Notes under the pieces: generated by a model
The model's input: only the letters and a program-made list of their open reading frames with translations
What the model was told of the DNA's origin: nothing
Databases searched by the model: none
Position numbers and translations under genes: made by a program
Assembly (NCBI GenBank): GCA_017445115.1
Contig: JAFSUU010000021.1
Coordinates: 1-64,000, forward strand
Length of the DNA stretch: 64,000 nucleotides
Source: Clostridia bacterium
Lineage (GTDB): Bacteria > Bacillota_A > Clostridia > Oscillospirales > CAG-272
Reading direction: 5' to 3'
Part shown: in pieces, positions 34,951 to 43,008 of the stretch
Numbering within the stretch: the stretch's first letter is position 1
Layout: each line of letters opens with the position of its first letter

Positions 34951-36357
34951 ATGGACGAACAGAAGAACGTCAGAGAGGACGGCAAAGATCTCTATCTGAA
35001 AGAACTGAGAGAGGCCGGCGACGATATCGAAGAGGTCATAGCCAAGGCGGTAAACCTTTCAAGCTCTCGCGGTATGAGAGTCGCTCGCTTTCTTCACAGA
35101 CTGCGCGGCCGGGGAAAGACTCAAAACGATCCTATGTATGAGGATATAATAGAGCCTTTGAAGCGCCGCGCCGAAAAAATAGCGCGCGCGACCGGCGGCG
35201 ACGTCGATCAGACGCGAGAGATAAAGTACGAACCTCTCGTATCCGTGCCGGAATGCAGATGCCTTGACGAAAAATACACGAAGTTCGACGTCATTTCGCT
35301 CTGCGGCGAAACGGAGAGCTCCGTAAAAGAGGCGCTTGGCATTTTCACGGAAAAAGGTCACAGGGTTTATTCTTTCGGCGTCGCGGAGAGTCGAGAATCT
35401 CTTGAAAGTCGTTTGATAAGAGAGGGAGTGCGCGACGCGCTCGTGATCGGTGACGGCGCATCGGAAAACGCGGAATATCTCAAGGATAAATACGGATTTT
35501 CCATCGTATCGGAAAGCGACGTCAAAGCACGCGGCGCGGAAAACTTCGTCGCGGAGTGCCGAAACCTTTTCCCGAAAGTCAGCGTGATAGTTCTTTGTTA
35601 CAATCAGCTCGAGTACACGAAGCAGTGCGTTAAAAGCGTGCTTGAGAACACCGCTTACCCGAATTACGAGCTCGTTCTCGTCGACAACGCCTCGACGGAC
35701 GGTACTGCGGAATGGCTCGGCACACTGTCGGGAGATGACAGAATAAAGACAGTCGTCAACCGCGAAAACCGCGGATTCGCGGGCGGCAACAACGACGGGA
35801 TCAAGGCGTCGGACGGAGACTATTTCGTGCTTCTTAATAACGATACTCTCGTGACAAGAGGGTGGCTCACCGGCCTTGTCAAATGGGTGTCGAGGAAAGA
35901 CGACCGCGTCGGCCTCGCAGGACCGGTGACCAATTCGATCGGCAACGAGGCGATGATCAATCTCGGGTACTTCAAAAAGGTCCGGAAGATGCCGCGTCTC
36001 GCGTACGGATACACCGCGAAAAATATGGGGAATGAATATCCTCACAACGGGATCCTCGCGATGTTCTGCGTCATCTTTTCAAGAGAGCTCACCGAAAAGA
36101 TCGGTCTGCTTGACGAAGGGTACGGCGTCGGAATGTTTGAAGACGACGACTATTCGACATCGGCGAAGAAGGCGGGCTACAGGCTCGTTATGGCGGAGGA
36201 CGTATTCGTTCATCATTACGGCAGCGTGTCGTTCAAGAAACTCGAGGACGAAAAATATAAAGCTCTGTTTGAAAAAAACAAAGGGTATTATGAGAAAAAG
36301 TGGAATTCCGGGTGGAAGATGCCTCACTACCGTCCCGGTGTGAGACCGGAAATATAA
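34951..36357 (+). CDS. family 2 glycosyltransferase with N-terminal extension
   Basis: A 468-residue protein. The GT2 domain occupies about residues 208-460: VSVIVLCYNQLEYTKQCVKS starts it, LVDNASTDGT is the donor-binding DxS/T segment, LLNNDTLV the DxD-like motif and GMFEDDDYS the general-base region. This resembles rhamnosyl-/galactosyl-transferases with GGNNDG motifs. The first about 80 residues are charged and helical, and about 105-200 look like a small Rossmann-type module (FDVISLCGETESSVKEAL...). The extension has no function I can name. Context suggests it adds rhamnose or another sugar to the lipid-linked chain. An AAGGAG site precedes the ATG. Confidence 0.85.
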   Translation: MDEQKNVREDGKDLYLKELREAGDDIEEVIAKAVNLSSSRGMRVARFLHRLRGRGKTQNDPMYEDIIEPLKRRAEKIARATGGDVDQTREIKYEPLVSVPECRCLDEKYTKFDVISLCGETESSVKEALGIFTEKGHRVYSFGVAESRESLESRLIREGVRDALVIGDGASENAEYLKDKYGFSIVSESDVKARGAENFVAECRNLFPKVSVIVLCYNQLEYTKQCVKSVLENTAYPNYELVLVDNASTDGTAEWLGTLSGDDRIKTVVNRENRGFAGGNNDGIKASDGDYFVLLNNDTLVTRGWLTGLVKWVSRKDDRVGLAGPVTNSIGNEAMINLGYFKKVRKMPRLAYGYTAKNMGNEYPHNGILAMFCVIFSRELTEKIGLLDEGYGVGMFEDDDYSTSAKKAGYRLVMAEDVFVHHYGSVSFKKLEDEKYKALFEKNKGYYEKKWNSGWKMPHYRPGVRPEI

Positions 36358-36378
36358 AACGCAAGGAAGGTGTTGGAT

Positions 36379-37647
36379 TTGGGCGGTATGCGCTCCAAGC
36401 TTGCCAACGTGTATAAAAAGTACGGCTTTTTCGGCTTTTTTAAAAAGCTGTGGGCGTACGGTAAGGCGAACTATATCGACCGCTTAAGCCCTTCGGTGTC
36501 GCTTCGCAAAGGTAAATATACACGAATGATCGAGAAGATCCTTGAGGACGAAGAATACGACAGAGTGATACTCTGGAGAAGCATCGTCGGCTACGATATG
36601 CCTCTTTTTCAGCGTCCTCAGCACATAGCAAACAATCTGACAAAGCAGGGCTGTCTCGTTTTCTACGAGGTCACGACGATGACTGACCGAGAAAAGAAAC
36701 TGAAGCGCAGAAGCGACAGACTGTATCTCTTCAATTATACCAACGCCCCTCTGAACAAGATACTGATGAAGTGTCTTGAAAAAACCGACAAGCCGAAATA
36801 TCTTCAGCTTTATTCGACCGACTGGAAGCTCTCCGTGGACGATGTGAAGGCGTATGAAAACGCGGGCTTCGGATTCATTTACGAATATATCGACCACATC
36901 AGCGCAGATATCGCCGGGACGAAAGAGCTTCCGAAAAACATTGCGGACAAATACGATTATGCGATGAAGGATCGCGATGCATTTATAGTCGCGACCGCCG
37001 ATCTGCTTTATGAGGACGTCGTTTCAAAGAGAGGGACGGATCGTCTTGCGTTCTCTTCAAACGGAGTCGATTACTCGTTTTTCAAAACTTTTGAGGACGG
37101 CGTGAAGCCGGATAAAGAATTCCTCGATATCGTTGAAAAAGGGAAGCCTGTCGTTATGTATTACGGCGCGCTCGCAACGTGGTTCGACTACGATCTTCTA
37201 AAGAGCATCGCGTCGACCGGAAAATACAGCGCCGTTCTTATCGGAGTCAAGTATGACGGTTCGTTCGACGAATCAGGCGCAAAGGATCTTGACGACGTTT
37301 ATTTCCTCGGATCGAGAAATTATAAAGTGCTCAAATATTACGCGGCGCTCGCCGACGTGCTGACGATACCTTTTAAGATCAACGACGTCACCCGCTCGAC
37401 GAACCCGGTAAAGCTCTTCGAGTATATGGCGCTTCAAAAGCCGATCGTGACGACAAATATGAACGAATGCCGGAAGTATAAATCCGTCCTTATCGGAGAC
37501 GCGGGGGAATTTGAAAGAAAGCTCGACAAAGCTCTCTCTCTTCGCGATGACGCGGATTACCTCGGACTTCTCGACCGCGAGGCGAGAGAAAACGACTGGT
37601 CGCACAAAGCCGAAGCGATCGTCTCGCTTCTCAAAAAATACGAATGA
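36379..37647 (+). CDS. glycosyltransferase, GT4-like (TuaH-type)
   Basis: A protein of about 422 residues. After a basic amphipathic N-terminus (KKYGFFGFFKKLWAYGK, probably membrane-associating) comes DRVILWRSIVGYDMPLFQRP, the 'qRPq' region seen in TuaH-like glycosyltransferases. In the C-terminal half, FEYMALQKPIVTTNM is the donor-nucleotide E-x7-E-like motif of GT-B enzymes. The start is uncertain: AAGGAAGG (36363-36370) is 8 bases from the TTG at 36379, and the first ATG is at 36388. The TGA stop lies inside a 26-bp perfect inverted repeat that also contains the stop of the convergent gene. It ends the polysaccharide operon. Confidence 0.8.
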   Translation: MGGMRSKLANVYKKYGFFGFFKKLWAYGKANYIDRLSPSVSLRKGKYTRMIEKILEDEEYDRVILWRSIVGYDMPLFQRPQHIANNLTKQGCLVFYEVTTMTDREKKLKRRSDRLYLFNYTNAPLNKILMKCLEKTDKPKYLQLYSTDWKLSVDDVKAYENAGFGFIYEYIDHISADIAGTKELPKNIADKYDYAMKDRDAFIVATADLLYEDVVSKRGTDRLAFSSNGVDYSFFKTFEDGVKPDKEFLDIVEKGKPVVMYYGALATWFDYDLLKSIASTGKYSAVLIGVKYDGSFDESGAKDLDDVYFLGSRNYKVLKYYAALADVLTIPFKINDVTRSTNPVKLFEYMALQKPIVTTNMNECRKYKSVLIGDAGEFERKLDKALSLRDDADYLGLLDREARENDWSHKAEAIVSLLKKYE

Positions 37648-37696
37648 TCACAGCAAAAGACCGCAGAATACTGCGGTCTTTTGCTGTGATCATTCG
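37641..37696. terminator. 26-bp perfect inverted repeat, bidirectional terminator
   Basis: Arms 37641-37666 and 37671-37696 are perfectly complementary around the loop AATA. The inner part is a classic terminator (AAAAGACCGCAG/CTGCGGTCTTTT). The outer part extends through both stop codons: each convergent gene ends in the same GAA-TGA. Confidence 0.9.
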
Positions 37697-38646
37697 TTGA
37701 AAAACTTTCCCTGATACGTTCCGCGCCGGTACAGTTCTTTGTCAATGTCGTTCGCTACGGCGGTCTTTCTCCTGCACCAGAGCGGGGCGAGAAGATCGTC
37801 CTCTCTCGCGTCCCCTGTCACTCTGCCTACGGCGCATTCCGGCGGCAGACGCTCTATCTGATCGCAAATCACGCGCACGTATTCTTCCTGCTCCATCGGA
37901 ACGTATTCGCCCCGGCGCCACATCTTTTCAAGCGCAGTTTCACTCATGATGTGAAGCAGATGCAGCTTCACGACGTCCGGTCGGAGCGCGGCAACATCGA
38001 CGGCGCTTTTTACCATATCGACATCGCTTTCTCCGGGGAGTCCGTTAATGAGGTGTATCGCGATCTTCACGTCCGGCGCTTTCCGCCGGAGTTTTTCATA
38101 TCCTGCGATGAAGTCATTGAAAGTGTGACCGCGGTTTATCTTTTCCGCCGTATCGTCGCGTGTGCTCTGAAGCCCGAGTTCGACGGTGAGCGGTATTGTT
38201 TTCGACACCTCGTCGAGAAGCGCTACGACGTCGTCCGGCAGGCAGTCCGCGCGCGTTGCGATCGCGAGCATCACCGCCCCGTCGAACGATGCGGCTCTGA
38301 AATACAGATCTCTCAGAACGTCTGCCGGAGCGTATGTGTTTGTGTGCGCCTGAAGGTATGGGATAAATTTGTCGCAACCCCATTTTCTCTTTGCGACTTC
38401 GGCTCCGCGCCGGTATTGCTCAAAGAGAGTTTCTCCCGATGCTCCGGATGAGCCGTTTTTGCAGTATATGCACCCTCCGCGCGACACCGTGCCGTCGATG
38501 TTCGGACAGGTGAATCCCGCGTCGAGAGAGACTTTGGCGCACTTCCCTCCGAACAGAGACCTCAGATAGTAGTCGTACGTCTGGTATCTCTTGTTCGAAT
38601 CTGAGTACGCGTACGGATTCGTGAGCCTCTGATTATCCTTTTTCAT
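37690..38646 (-). CDS. radical SAM protein, TIGR01212/YhcC family
   Basis: A 318-residue radical S-adenosylmethionine protein of the Elp3-related YhcC group. The cluster-binding cysteines are in FTCPNIDGTVSRGGCIYC (about 41-58), with wide spacing before the CxxC pair, as is typical of this family. ELGLQSTRDDTAEKINRGH (about 160) and HLINGLPGESDVDMVKSAV (about 193) are the SAM-binding strands. The substrate is unknown; tRNA modification is sometimes suggested. ATG 38646 is 7 bases from AAAGGAGG; its start overlaps the end of the TMEM165 gene by 14 bases. It is the last gene of a five-gene minus-strand operon. Confidence 0.85.
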   Translation of the reverse strand: MKKDNQRLTNPYAYSDSNKRYQTYDYYLRSLFGGKCAKVSLDAGFTCPNIDGTVSRGGCIYCKNGSSGASGETLFEQYRRGAEVAKRKWGCDKFIPYLQAHTNTYAPADVLRDLYFRAASFDGAVMLAIATRADCLPDDVVALLDEVSKTIPLTVELGLQSTRDDTAEKINRGHTFNDFIAGYEKLRRKAPDVKIAIHLINGLPGESDVDMVKSAVDVAALRPDVVKLHLLHIMSETALEKMWRRGEYVPMEQEEYVRVICDQIERLPPECAVGRVTGDAREDDLLAPLWCRRKTAVANDIDKELYRRGTYQGKFFNE

Positions 38647-39358
38647 CCGGTGCCTCCTTTTCCGCCTCGCGCCGCTTTTTCTTTTCAAGCAGGGCGAGCG
38701 TTATGCCGCAGAGCGCCGCAAAAGCGAGCGTCAAGGAGACGACCGTTATTACAATCACAAAGACAGATCCGTTCGAGAGAGCGTTGACCGCTTCGTAGAC
38801 AGTGAATATGCCGAAAAACGTAAAGATCGCAAACGATATCCAGCCGAGAGCGCGTTCCGGCAGCTTTTTTGCGAGAACGTGACCGACGATAATCCCGAGC
38901 GCGTCGGCGGCGAGAAGTCCGAGGGAGCAGGCGGCAAACAGACCGAGCGCTTTGACGATCCCTCCGCCTTCCGCCGAGGATTCCGCGGCGAGAGTCAGCG
39001 TCATCAGCTGAGTTTTGTCTCCGAGCTCGGCGAGAAGGAACGAGAAGAACACCGCGAAAAACGCTCCGCGCCCTCCCTTGACGTCCTCTTCCTCGTCTTT
39101 TTTCGGGAGCAGTGAGGTGTATGCGAATCCGAGAAAAGCCACGCCGGCGACGATCTTTATTATCGTAGGATCGATCTTGCTCCCGACGAGAAAACCGAGC
39201 GCGACCGCGGCTCCGTTCAGAACGGCGACTGCCGCGACGACGCCGAGGATGATGCTTCTCAGCTTATATTTTGTTGAAAGTCCGATCAGAAATAACTGTG
39301 TCTTGTCTCCCATCTCCGCTAAAAACACCATAGCGAAGGCGCTTAAAATGCTTGCCAT
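38633..39358 (-). CDS. TMEM165/GDT1-family cation transporter
   Basis: A 241-residue membrane protein with six to seven hydrophobic segments made of two homologous halves. Each half has the family's E-x-G-D-(K/R)-(T/S) motif: FLAEMGDKTQLF (about 11-22) and LLAELGDKTQLM (about 108). Studied members move manganese or calcium in exchange for protons. A central acidic loop (KKDEEEDVKG) lies between the halves. The 59-base gap to the upstream addA gene leaves no room for the yybP-ykoY manganese riboswitch often found with this family. AAAGGAAG precedes the ATG. Confidence 0.88.
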   Translation of the reverse strand: MASILSAFAMVFLAEMGDKTQLFLIGLSTKYKLRSIILGVVAAVAVLNGAAVALGFLVGSKIDPTIIKIVAGVAFLGFAYTSLLPKKDEEEDVKGGRGAFFAVFFSFLLAELGDKTQLMTLTLAAESSAEGGGIVKALGLFAACSLGLLAADALGIIVGHVLAKKLPERALGWISFAIFTFFGIFTVYEAVNALSNGSVFVIVITVVSLTLAFAALCGITLALLEKKKRREAEKEAPDEKG

Positions 39359-39417
39359 ATCTAATACTTCCTTTGGCTTTTGTAAAAGATTACTGGAGTG
39401 TCGCCGGATTTATACCG

Positions 39418-42400
39418 CTATTCTATGTCGGCGGTATCTCCGAGCGGCAGAGAATAGATGAGGATCCGGTCGATTTTTCTTCCGTAAATTTTCTCGCACG
39501 CCATTTTGTAATAGGTGAGCTGAGAACGGTGGCGCTCCGCGAGGAGCTTTTTTGCGAAGTACGGATGTTCAAGCTCGAAATCGGAAAGGTGATCCGTCTT
39601 GTAGTCCGCAAGGATGAGTTTGCCGTCGGAAGTCTCGAAGATCACGTCGACGACTCCCTGTACCGTAACGTCCGTTCCTGAATCGTGAAGTCTTTTTGCG
39701 AGCTCGCTGTCTTTTGTGAATCCTTCGGCAGGAAGAGAGACGTTGAATCTGAACTCTCGCCTCACGTTTGCGGCGCTCTTAATTTTTGCAAAGAATTCGC
39801 TCTTCGCGAATTTTTCTATTTGTTTTCTGTTTACGAGCGACGACATCCCGGCGGTGATGAATTTATTTTTCAAAAGTCTGTCGAGCTCGGCGTCAAATCC
39901 CGATTCTTCAAGGCGTGAAAAATCACAGAACTGCATAAAGACGTGAGTTGCCGTTCCGCGCTCAGCACCGCCCGGATCTTCGCCGGAAACGCGGAGCGTC
40001 GGGTACGGGACGCTTCGGGATTTTTCACTCTGCGGGTGCGAGAGCTCTACTTCCGGCGTTGCTTCACCTTCGTCGAGAAGGGAGGGCGAAAGCTTTGAAA
40101 CCGTTATCTTCGCAGGAACGTTCGCAAGATGACGGTACGGATATACGAACGACAGCCGCTCTCTGAACAGCGAGGTAAGGTCCGTGTCTTCATTCGGGTC
40201 GTTTGCAGTCATTGCTGACATTTTGGTGAATCCCACGTCGTCATATCTGACTGTGTAAATATCGAACGGAGCGTTTTTATCATTTGAAGCGGAAAGAGAA
40301 GCGGAAAGTATGACCCGCGAAAAGTCTTTTATACTCATGATCGAATAGCCGTCAAGACATCCGAGGTCCTCTTGGCGCTTTGCGACGGCGTCGTCGGCGT
40401 CCGGAAAGGACATCGTGATGATGAGCCGCTCCATCGCTCTTGTCATGGCGACGTAGAGCACTCTCATCTCTTCCGATATCTGCTCGTACCTCTTTTTGAT
40501 CTCCACTGCTTTGCGGACGGGGTTGTTGTATTTGACAAGTCCGGAAGGATCGCGCAGTCTCATCGCCGGACCGAGGTCGGGGTCAAACAGTATGTCGCAT
40601 GACAGATCTTTGAAGTAGAACTGCCTTGAACAGCACGCGAGGATGCAGACCGGGTACTCAAGTCCTTTGGATTTGTGCATTGTCGTTATCGAAACGGCAT
40701 CTCCGGCATCGACGGCTCCTTTGCTCGTCTTCTTTTCCATTTTCTTGTTGAGATATGAAATGAATCCGTAAAGCCCGCCGAAGGATGACGACTCGTAGGT
40801 CCTTGCCATTTCGTACAGTGCGGTCAGATTGTCTCTTATCGACGCGCTGCGGCGGCTGTCAGGAGACGATCCGTCGGTCAACGACCACAGAGAAAGCTCA
40901 TTATATATCGACAGTATAAGCGAAGCGGAGTCACTTCTTTGCGACGCCTTGCCGTATTTCGATATAAAAGCCTTCGCTTTTTGACATTTTGCCTCGAGAC
41001 GTTCGTCATTTCCTTCGTATTCGTTGATACAGAACCAAAGCGGCACACCGATCTTTCCTATGCGAAGTTTCATAAGATCGCCGACGGTGAAGCCGAACGC
41101 GGGACTCTTCAGCGCACCCGCGAGGTAGATATCACGAAGCGGATTGTCGATCGCATTCAGTATACAGAGCGAGAGAAGTATCTCTTTTTGTTCGAAAAAC
41201 TCTTCCGTTGCAAGATCAGCGGCGGATATTCCTCGCGCGGTCAGCGCTTCTTCGATGTCGGAAGCAGAGGCGCCGCTTCTGACGAGTATTGCGATGTCCG
41301 ACTTTTTTATCGCGGAACCGTCTGAACGCTTTTCGTCGGTCAGAAGTTTTGCGACTCTTTCCGCGATATAGTCCGCTTCCGTCTTCGACGTGTCGGGAGG
41401 TGTGACGTCTTCGTTTTCCGTCTCCGGCAGTTTCTTTGAGATAAGCGCTAATTCGACCTTTTGATCCGTGTGATCTTCTCCGCGCGATTTTGACGCGATA
41501 AGCCTGTCGCCGTCTTCAAACGGAGTCGTCGTTCCCGGAAACATATAGCTTGACATCATATTGACAAAGTCTATAACGGGCGGGTCGGATCTGAAGTTGT
41601 CGCTCATGAAAAGCGTACGCCTTCCGCCGCCGTCTCCCGGCACGTTGGGATCGAGAGTCGGATACGCGTTTCTGTATGCGGTAAATACCGACGGCTCCGC
41701 GCCTCTGAACGAATAGATGCTCTGCTTTATATCGCCGACCATAAATCTCGGTGCGCTCTCGGCGAGCACCGAGAACACTGCGTCCTGGACGCGGTTGGTA
41801 TCCTGATACTCGTCAACGAATATGTAATCGTATTTTTTTGCGAGTTCCCTTGCCTTGTCGGTAGCTTTGCCGTCCTCGCCGACAAAAAGCTTCACCGCGA
41901 ATTTTTCCATATCCTCGTAGTCAACGACGCCGCGCCACTTTTTCTCCGCAGACAGACGCGACTCGAATTCACCGATGACGCGCGACAGTTCGCGAAGAAG
42001 GGACGCCGTCTCTTTCTGCGCGGCGGAAATTTCCGCGGGCGTGAAAGGATAGTTTGGCTTTAATTCTTTTTTTAACGCTGTTGAAAGAGCGTCCTTGAAT
42101 TCGCTGAATTTTACGGAGAGATCGGTCTTATCCGATTCCTTTATCGGAGAAAGACGAGGCAGTTTATAGTTTTCTATTGCGTCTTTCGCGTCGGCATATC
42201 CGCGTGTGATCGCACGGCGCATACCGTTAAGATCGTCGAGAATACAAGAAGCAGAAACGCCGTATTTTCCGAAAACGAATTCATCTTCTTTGATCTCTTC
42301 AATTATATCTGTGATCTTTTGTTCCCAGTGAGAAATCAGATCAAGTGAAAAATCGCGTATTATCTTTCCGTGAGGCGATTCGAAAAAGTCATGCTCGGCG

Positions 42401-43008
42401 TTCTCTTCAAGCGACGACGCCCATTCGGAGACCGTCTCCGGAGAAAGCCCTTTTGCCGAGATCGAACCGGCAAGCGACAACAGCAGCGAGACGAACGATC
42501 TTTCGTCTCTCGACGATGAAAGCGTGTCTGCAAGAACTATGAAACTGTCTTTTCCCTCTTCGAAAAAGTCGTCGGTGACGTCGCTCATTGTCCTTTCGCG
42601 AAGCACTGCGATCTCCGATTCATCGGCGACGGTGAAGTTCGGAGGAAGTCCGAGCTCGGAAAAGTACGGGCGGATGCATTTAAGAAAGAAGCTCGAGATC
42701 GTGGAGATGTCCGCTCCTTCGAGAGCGACTATCTGGCGCGAGAATCTGGTCGAGGAGGGGTCATCGGCGATCTTTGCTTCAAGCCGTGACCTGACTCTGT
42801 CTTTAAGCTCTTTCGCGGCGGCTTTTGTGAAAGTTACGATAAGTATTCTCGATATGTCGACACCCTCGTCGCACACGAGACGGCAAACTCTCTCGGTCAG
42901 AGTCGCGGTTTTACCGCTTCCCGCTCCGGCAGAGAGCAGAAGGTCGCGCTCTTTTGAATTGATCGCGCAAAGCTGGGCGTTTGTCCACTTTCTGTCAGTC
43001 TTGCTCAT
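39418..43008 (-). CDS. addA: ATP-dependent helicase/nuclease subunit A
   Basis: A 1196-residue subunit of AddAB, which processes double-strand DNA breaks to 3' single-strand tails for RecA. The UvrD-like motor has Walker A SAGAGSGKTATL (about 26), motif II VDEYQDTN (about 403), GDIKQSIYSFRGA (about 430) and motif V TTMHKSKGLEYP (about 785). The C-terminal RecB-type nuclease is seen in GTATHVFMQFC and the catalytic Asp/Lys of LILADYKTDHL (about 1135). ATG 43008 follows AAAGGAGGGAG and overlaps addB by 14 bases. Length is usual for the family. Confidence 0.95.
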   Translation of the reverse strand: MSKTDRKWTNAQLCAINSKERDLLLSAGAGSGKTATLTERVCRLVCDEGVDISRILIVTFTKAAAKELKDRVRSRLEAKIADDPSSTRFSRQIVALEGADISTISSFFLKCIRPYFSELGLPPNFTVADESEIAVLRERTMSDVTDDFFEEGKDSFIVLADTLSSSRDERSFVSLLLSLAGSISAKGLSPETVSEWASSLEENAEHDFFESPHGKIIRDFSLDLISHWEQKITDIIEEIKEDEFVFGKYGVSASCILDDLNGMRRAITRGYADAKDAIENYKLPRLSPIKESDKTDLSVKFSEFKDALSTALKKELKPNYPFTPAEISAAQKETASLLRELSRVIGEFESRLSAEKKWRGVVDYEDMEKFAVKLFVGEDGKATDKARELAKKYDYIFVDEYQDTNRVQDAVFSVLAESAPRFMVGDIKQSIYSFRGAEPSVFTAYRNAYPTLDPNVPGDGGGRRTLFMSDNFRSDPPVIDFVNMMSSYMFPGTTTPFEDGDRLIASKSRGEDHTDQKVELALISKKLPETENEDVTPPDTSKTEADYIAERVAKLLTDEKRSDGSAIKKSDIAILVRSGASASDIEEALTARGISAADLATEEFFEQKEILLSLCILNAIDNPLRDIYLAGALKSPAFGFTVGDLMKLRIGKIGVPLWFCINEYEGNDERLEAKCQKAKAFISKYGKASQRSDSASLILSIYNELSLWSLTDGSSPDSRRSASIRDNLTALYEMARTYESSSFGGLYGFISYLNKKMEKKTSKGAVDAGDAVSITTMHKSKGLEYPVCILACCSRQFYFKDLSCDILFDPDLGPAMRLRDPSGLVKYNNPVRKAVEIKKRYEQISEEMRVLYVAMTRAMERLIITMSFPDADDAVAKRQEDLGCLDGYSIMSIKDFSRVILSASLSASNDKNAPFDIYTVRYDDVGFTKMSAMTANDPNEDTDLTSLFRERLSFVYPYRHLANVPAKITVSKLSPSLLDEGEATPEVELSHPQSEKSRSVPYPTLRVSGEDPGGAERGTATHVFMQFCDFSRLEESGFDAELDRLLKNKFITAGMSSLVNRKQIEKFAKSEFFAKIKSAANVRREFRFNVSLPAEGFTKDSELAKRLHDSGTDVTVQGVVDVIFETSDGKLILADYKTDHLSDFELEHPYFAKKLLAERHRSQLTYYKMACEKIYGRKIDRILIYSLPLGDTADIE

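Noticed and set aside
39359..39417. Manganese (yybP-ykoY) riboswitch before the TMEM165 gene
   Set aside because: Only 59 bases separate it from addA and the riboswitch core is not visible.
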